In this document: piece by piece, positions 58,541 to 64,000 of the stretch | How the letters are laid out: each line of letters starts with the position of its first letter | Position numbering within the stretch: the first letter of the stretch is position 1 | Assembly (NCBI GenBank): GCA_035578905.1 | Contig: JAQJVL010002601.1 | Coordinates: 1-64,000 of the forward strand | Direction: 5' to 3' | Source: Stictocephala bisonia | Lineage: Eukaryota > Arthropoda > Insecta > Hemiptera > Membracidae | DNA: 64,000 nt | Translations under genes and position numbers: made by a program | The notes under the pieces: model-generated | Database searches by the model: none | Seen by the model: only the letters and a program-made list of their open reading frames with translations | What the model was told of the DNA's origin: nothing

Positions 58541-58956
58541 ACTAGCATAATAATAATTGTGGAAACTATCTTAATAATTCTTGTGATTGTAATAGCATAG
58601 AAAATGTAACATATTATAAATATCTGGGGGTGACTTTCGATTACAGAATGAAATGGGATAGGCACATAGAAACACTAAAAAATAAAATTCGGAAGTATGG
58701 GTTTGCCTTCAGACAATTAAATGAAGTATTAAATGAACGGGAATTAAAACAAGTTTATTATGCATATGTTCAGTCTCTTCTTTCATTCGGTATTATTGCG
58801 TGGGGAGGAGCGTTTAGTACTCTGTTGCAACCTCTCAATATAACCCAAAAAACTATCCTAAAAATTGCTTTCAAAAAATGCGTACGGTTTCCTACTGATG
58901 CTCTATTTCAGGAAACATCTATATTCACTATCAGACAGTTATATGTAAAGTCACTT
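58541..58956 (+). pseudogene. LINE-3 C-terminal region, part before piggyBac-2
   Basis: A continuous frame from about 58547 encodes the reverse transcriptase thumb and C-terminal region: IENVTYYKYLGVTFDYRMKW, KNKIRKYGFAFRQL, YVQSLLSFGIIAWGGA and NITQKTILKIAFKK, then ISTIRQ-like FTIRQLYVKSLL. It is cut at TTAA 58957-58960 by piggyBac-2 and resumes at 62112. The upstream polymerase and endonuclease are absent. CR1/Jockey type. Confidence 0.85.
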
Positions 58957-59146
58957 TTAACACGTTCACGACGACGGGAAATTCCCGTACTATTTTATAT
59001 GCCGTCGTATTTTTCAATAATTATGTCCAAAAACCGTGAAGGTTTTTTTTTTCATAAAACGTCTAAGGATAATGGGAAAAGTAAGTAGGATTCGTGATTT
59101 TGCCCAAAAAAAATTTTTTTACAACTTTTTTTTCAATGTTTATACG

Positions 59147-59330
59147 TGTACCCCAAGGGGTACACGCCGCGCCTCTGTTGCAATTCATTACGCCTGGGCG
59201 TCGTGCGCCCGACCGGGTACACGCGAAGGTCAAAGCTGCTGTAGACGATCGCGCGGGAAACACTGATCACGTGATGGGGGGGTACATCCGCGTTGCGCAT
59301 TCCGTGCTCACCCCAGTGCGTACACCAAAA
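59147..59330 (+). repeat. piggyBac-2 left subterminal palindromes
   Basis: GTGTACCCCAAGGGGTACAC (59147-59166) is a perfect palindrome. Related half-sites follow near 59211 (cgggtacacg), 59280 and 59318. They correspond to a group at the right end and are probably transposase binding sites. Confidence 0.6.
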
Positions 59331-59449
59331 CAAGCAATCTAACACACACACCAACTAACGGCAATTGTTTGTATTATTATTGTGTTATTGTCCGGTGAGT
59401 TGAGTGTTACACCTGAAGTAGATCGTGTTGTATTGTGTTTACTACCAAA

Positions 59450-61295
59450 ATGGACAGTGAAGACATTGCTGAAGCCTTGGATGATTTTATAGACGTGTCG
59501 GAACTAACTGACTTTGAGGCTAGTGGTAGTGAATATGTGCCTTCTGACGAGCCAGACAGTGACAGTTGCAATGAGTCAACAGGGGATAGTGGTGATGAAG
59601 TCTCACTTGGTGAAAATTACATTGTAAATAGATCGGATGTAAGTAATTTAGATTTAGTTAGTGTAAACAACTCAATACTTTCTGAAGTGGACCATACACC
59701 CGCATTAGCAACCCCTCATGTTCCAGTAGCAGCTGGCAGTCGAGGTCAACCTGCATAGCAAGTATGGGGCGAGTGTAGGAGTACAAATAGGCAGTTTCCA
59801 TTTACTGGGCCTGCTGGCTTACAATATGAATTTGACACCTCCAACCCGATGGAAATTTACGAACAATTCCTAAATGACGACATTTTAAACCTCATAGTTA
59901 CTGAGACAAATAGATATGCCCATCAGTACTTGACTACTAATGTCATCAAGAGGAGGTCTATGATGAGGCAATGGGTAGATGTAACTCAATCAGACATCAA
60001 AAATGTACTCAGCATAATAATGATTATGGGAATCTGCCCATTGCCTCAAATGAGACTGTACTGGTCTGCAAAACCTCTCTACAAAAATGAAGTTATAAAA
60101 AAAAACTATGCAGAGGGATAGATTCGAAATGATTCTGAAATGTCTTCATTTCCAAAACAATGATGAGGAAGATGCCGAAGAACCTCGTCTTTCGAAAGTA
60201 AAACCGCTTGTAGAATTAGTCAACCAAATATGCAAGAAAATAATGATGCCAGGGGAAAGTATTGTCATAGATGAGACAATGATTCCATGGCGTGGACGTC
60301 TCATTCTACGGCAATACAACCCGCAGAAAGCCCACAAATATGGCGTAAAGCTGTACAAACTTTGCACTGAGAAGGGGTATACCTACAAAATGAAGGTATA
60401 CGCAGGAAGAGGGGATGTAACAGGTAGCTCCGGCCATGCACAAAAAATCACTATGCATCTGATGTCAGATCTTCTTTGTCAGGGGCGTCTGCTTTATGCT
60501 GACAATTTTTATAATAGCGTGGGCCTAGCTGAAAAACTGCTAAATCAAAAAACCTACTTGTGTGGGACTCTTAGGTCGAATCGGCAGGGAAATCCACCAG
60601 AAGTGACTAGAAAGAAATTAAAGAAAGGGGAAGTATTTGCCCAAGAAAACGAGAAAGTAAAAGTGATCAAATGGGTGGATAAAAGGAAGGTACTGATGGT
60701 ATCAACACAAGCAGAGGACTCTGGTGTCTTGGTTCCATCTGGGAAAATTAACAGAAAAAGGGAACCAATTTTGAAACCTACGGCTGTTCTTAGTTATAAC
60801 AAAATAAAAAAGGGTGTAGACATTTCGGACCAAATGTCATCTTACTACACTCCCTTACGGAAAAGCAGCAAATGGTACAAAAAGGTAGCAGTAGAAATTC
60901 TGTTAGGGACCTGCGTTGTAAATTCACTGGTCATTTTCAACGATGCTAGGGAGCCAAACCGAAAGTGGGATGTGTTAAGATTTAGGGAAGAGCTGATAAA
61001 AAACCTTATATCATCTACAAACCCTGAACCAACCCCTGACGAAACCCCTGTAAGAGTCCCGTCAAATGCAACACCGCGAGTCCAAGGACGACAGCAGCTC
61101 AAACACTGCCTTATGAAACGAGATGGTTTGGCCCACGCATCCAGAAAGAGGTGTCACTCCTGCTATGAAGGACTTGTTGAAGAAATGGGCACAAAAGAAG
61201 CAAGAAAGAAGGCAAAACGGGTCAACACGTACTGTTCCAGCTGTCCAGATGAGCCAGCAATGTGCCTCCAATGCTTCAATAAAGTTCACAATTAG
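59450..61295 (+). pseudogene. piggyBac-2 transposase, two lesions
   Basis: The start is the ATG at 59450 (MDSEDIAEALDDFIDVSELT), with the acidic N-terminus usual for piggyBac. An in-frame TAG at 59756-59758 interrupts it; the same frame resumes with FPFTGPAGLQYEF and NPMEIYEQFLNDDILNLIV. A one-base frameshift lies in the A9 run near 60098-60106. The DDD core is complete: VIDETMIPWRGR (first Asp, near 60270), LLYADNFYNSVGL (second, near 60500) and KKGVDISDQMSSYYT (third, near 60815), followed by KSSKWYKK. The C-terminal cysteine-rich finger (RCHSC...CSSCPDEPAMCLQC) targets DNA ends in this family. About 615 codons in total, normal length. With only two lesions it died recently. Confidence 0.93.
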
Positions 61296-61296
61296 T

Positions 61297-61800
61297 TATT
61301 TTTTATGTGCTATAAATATTTTACATCATGTAATTAATATTATTTACTTATTTTTACCCATTATTTTATGTGCTATAAATATTTTATATCATGTAATAAA
61401 TAGTACTTACTTATTTTTAACCATTATTTTATATGCTATAAATATTTTACGTTATGTAATTAACAGTATTTACTTATTTTAACCATTTTTTGTGCTATAA
61501 ATATTTTTATCGTATAGTTAATGGTATTTACTTATTGTTAACCATTATTTTATGTGCTATAAATATTTTACATCATGTAATTAATAGCATTTACTTATTT
61601 TAACCATTATTTTTTGTGCTATAAATACTTTCATCATGTAGTTAATAGTATTTACTTATTTAAACCATTATTTTTTGTGCTATAAATATTTTCTTCGTGT
61701 AATTAATAGTATTTACTTATTTTTAACCATTATGTTATGTGCTATAAATATTTTATATCATGTAATTAATAGTACTTACTTATTTTTAACGATTATTGTG
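61297..61800 (+). repeat. eight-copy 62-bp tandem repeat in piggyBac-2
   Basis: The unit with gtgctataaatatttt ... catgtaattaatagtattta recurs at about 61308, 61370, 61433, 61491, 61554, 61616, 61677 and 61739. It starts directly after the transposase stop. Confidence 0.85.
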
Positions 61801-61869
61801 ACCATTGTGTTTAATAAAATTAAACAAATCTTTTCGTGAAATGTTTTGATTTTTTACCTAAAAACTTAA

Positions 61870-62111
61870 GCAATCGTGCGCCCGACGGGGTACACAATCG
61901 TCTGAGATATTCCTATGAGCGCGGGCTCATATTTTACATACCAGCAACACAGGCAGACTCGTAAAAACAATCGTTACGAAACGCTTAAAACGTGTACCCC
62001 ATCGGGCGCACGACGCGCTTTACGAAAGCCCGGCGTGTACCCGGTCGGGTACATGCCGGCAGTTACGAAAGATCGCATGTACCCCATGGGGTACACGTCG
62101 TCGTGAACGTG
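61870..62111 (-). repeat. piggyBac-2 right subterminal palindromes
   Basis: Four related palindromic sites: gtgcgcccgacggggtacac (61876), gtgtaccccatcgggcgcac (61992), gtgtacccggtcgggtacat (62034) and catgtaccccatggggtaca (about 62076), then the terminal repeat. Confidence 0.65.
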
Positions 62112-62756
62112 TTAAACCATATTTATAAACACTTTAGCACCATTTTCTCACAAGTACCTCATTCTCACAATACAAATTACTCACAAAATACAGGAATAGC
62201 TTCCATGCAACTAAGTAGAGCAGTGAGTGCTAAAAACAAATCCATTTTACAAGTACCACTTATTATATAGAAATTTTGTGCAATTATTCCCCAACAATAC
62301 AGTATTTGCAAACAACTCTATTACGGCATTTAAAAATAAAATAAAAGAGTTATTGCTTGACATGGACATAGAAGCTATTGAACGCCTTATCTCGTCTGAG
62401 TACGGAGGGACTCGACCTTGATAATGGGCCTCTGTTCTCGCACGGCTGACCTTCTGTTATCGGTCGCTCCATCTGTCATTTTGTTGCTGTCATTCGTAGT
62501 CCATAGTTCAATGTTTAAAGAAATCATTGTGTTGTTAATTCTGGCAAGTTGATAGGTGGGTGAAAACCTACCCATTACAAATCTTACGACAATAAATTGT
62601 ATACAACTCGGGCCTGCGCACAGGCAGACTTGCCCATGCAGGCTCATTTCCCATAAATAATTGTATATATGTAAGTACCAATTATTAATTATCTTGTATT
62701 TATTGTAAAAAAAAGGTGTTGTAATATTGGGAATAAACTTTGATTTGATTTGAATA
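62112..62756 (+). pseudogene. LINE-3 C-terminus and 3' end, after piggyBac-2
   Basis: Reading continues after the TTAA with NHIYKHFSTI, then GIASMQLSRAVSAKNKSI; a frameshift near 62270 leads to RNFVQLFPNNTVFANN, AFKNKIKELLLDM and a stop near 62419, the usual end of this LINE ORF2. The 3' untranslated part ends in AATAAACTTTGATTTGATTTGAA at about 62733-62756, a microsatellite-like tail seen in CR1/L2-type elements. Confidence 0.8.
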
Positions 62757-64000
62757 GGAAATCCAACATCAATTGAAATGGAGACACAGAAAGTCTCTTT
62801 TTGGGATTGGCACCAATGCCCTAGTTCCCATGCTGTGCATTTGCCTCGATGGGATGTAAAGAGTGATGTCATAAAGTTACGTCACAAGTCTAATTTCCGA
62901 GTTGGCCAGTTGTGGGTTGAGGCACGTGAACAAGTGGAAATAAGAGTGTTTCTAATGGTTCCTACTAGGTTGCTCTGCCTCCGCTCCGATTTTTACAGTT
63001 TTCAATTTTCTCGATGGGATGGAACTGTCTGGTATAATAGGAGGTCTATGACTGTATGTTCCACATCAAAAAACTATACCGTACTCAATTTTACTTTGTA
63101 CCAATGAGAAATAAAGCATTCTTAAGTTTTAGCATGGAACATGCTTTAGTCTTGACCTAACTGCCTGAAAACGTTACGCGGGAGGGTGACGCGGGAAGGT
63201 GACGCGTAACCATGAAAACACAATGACATATCAGTGTTGACTTCAATAATGATTTTATTTGCAAGCGTTCATCAAAGTACATCTTTAGTTTCCATGACAA
63301 CTCTTGTTAAAAATATACAAAATTAAGTCCTAATTAGAGAATCCATTTTGTGTCTATAGGATTATATAAGATAATAATTAACTTCCTTTCAAGGTGGTAA
63401 TGAGTCATCGCGTGAGTAAGAACTCGCTTGAGTAAGAACCTGAGCCGCGAAACAATAAAATTTAAAAAGTAAAGATGTATTTATATTTTTAAGATATGTT
63501 TATATTTTTTGTAATTCCTTACATGAAATCTAAAATTCGTTGTTTTCGGAGAAATACATTTGCAGAAATTATTAAAAAGGAGCCAGCAAACAGAAAAAGC
63601 GCAGCTAAAGCATGTTCCATGTTTCTTGAATTTTAGCCGTAGGCTCTAAGCAAAAAGATCCGGGGGTCCAGGGGGCTTGCCCCCTGGCGAGGCCCGCAGG
63701 GCCGAGTTTTTCATTACATATATCTTTTAAAAAATAAAGAATCTAACTGATAAATTAAGTTTTGATTTAAAATTATTAATTTCAAAAACTTGATATTTTT
63801 CTGGTGCAATAAAAGTGATTTTAGTAGTGGTTTATAAGTACAATAAGTTTTAAAACAGTTATAATTCATTTTAATAGTTTTCTATACATTTCATCTTAAA
63901 TTAAGTTATATCCTATTTTAATATTCATTAACCTAATTCTTCAAACACCAATTTTAAATTTTATTTAACAGCTGTAATAAAAAATAATAAACAAAATATT
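62757..64000. other. gene-free end of the window with GC-rich hairpins
   Basis: No supported gene (a frame at 62778-63107 has no motif). Two compact GC hairpins lie at 63668-63687 (ccagggggc-tt-gccccctgg) and 63691-63703 (ggccc-gca-gggcc). A 17-bp inverted pair, catggaacatgctttag, lies at 63133-63149 and 63605-63621. The stretch 63173-63210 repeats gtgacgcggga and is bounded by gttacgcg/cgcgtaac. Confidence 0.5.

Larger units (their letters stand above)
58957..62115 (+). mobile_element. piggyBac-2, full-length element
   Basis: Inverted termini CACGTTCACGACGAC (from 58961) and GTCGTCGTGAACGTG (to 62111) are flanked by TTAA at 58957-58960 and 62112-62115, the piggyBac signature. The 3,151-bp element carries a transposase (59450-61295), palindromic subterminal repeats at both ends and a tandem repeat at its 3' side. 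It is inserted in LINE-3, whose coding sequence continues on the far side. Confidence 0.95.

Noticed and set aside
62387..62872. 161-codon minus-strand frame
   Set aside because: Antisense to the LINE-3 C-terminus and its 3' tail, which explain the region.

Overview
This looks like nuclear DNA of an arthropod, most likely an insect. It is AT-rich, has long gene-free stretches, and its only recognisable genes are eukaryotic transposons of types common in insect genomes (Helitron, hAT, piggyBac, CR1/Jockey-like LINEs and an LTR element). I see no intact host gene; the one candidate host exon (8552-8776) is weak. The species cannot be told from the sequence.

Left flank (1-9693): two decayed LINE fragments (about 1360-1740 minus, 2573-5240 plus), a TA microsatellite, a 1.4-kb satellite of 22/44-bp units (about 6040-7470), one possible first exon, and a dispersed repeat.

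Nest 1 (9694-42455) is four levels deep, and each level is marked by its own insertion signature. A hAT-type element (15-bp terminal inverted repeats, 8-bp target duplication ggtagcca) contains an almost intact Helitron (12184-41530, minus). Its coding region is cut at a zinc-finger codon by a 24.1-kb palindromic element (16657-40756) with a 6-bp duplication cacatt and AG...CT ends, as in Polintons/Mavericks. The right arm of the palindrome holds a short LTR retroelement (29519-33252) with 4-bp duplication ctat. The palindrome is the most unusual object here. Its two arms are 9,864 bp each once two insertions in the right arm are subtracted, and they flank a 334-bp unpaired loop. It has no recognisable Polinton gene. 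Each arm carries one small unrecognised ORF, clusters of short motifs near the tips, tRNA-like modules, and degenerate 1-kb duplications.

Nest 2 (about 43.3-55.2 kb): a decayed piggyBac is interrupted by a hAT-Charlie-like element (44732-55033, 8-bp duplication atctaggg). That element contains a decayed autonomous Helitron with an OTU protease domain (45016-51680), itself carrying one or two non-autonomous Helitrons. A truncated LINE sits inside the hAT transposase gene.

Nest 3 (58.5-62.8 kb): a LINE remnant is split by a complete piggyBac element (58961-62111) flanked by TTAA, whose transposase has one stop and one frameshift. A decayed transposase-like gene of an unclassified insect family lies at about 56.99-57.70 kb. 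The last 1.2 kb holds small GC-rich hairpins only.
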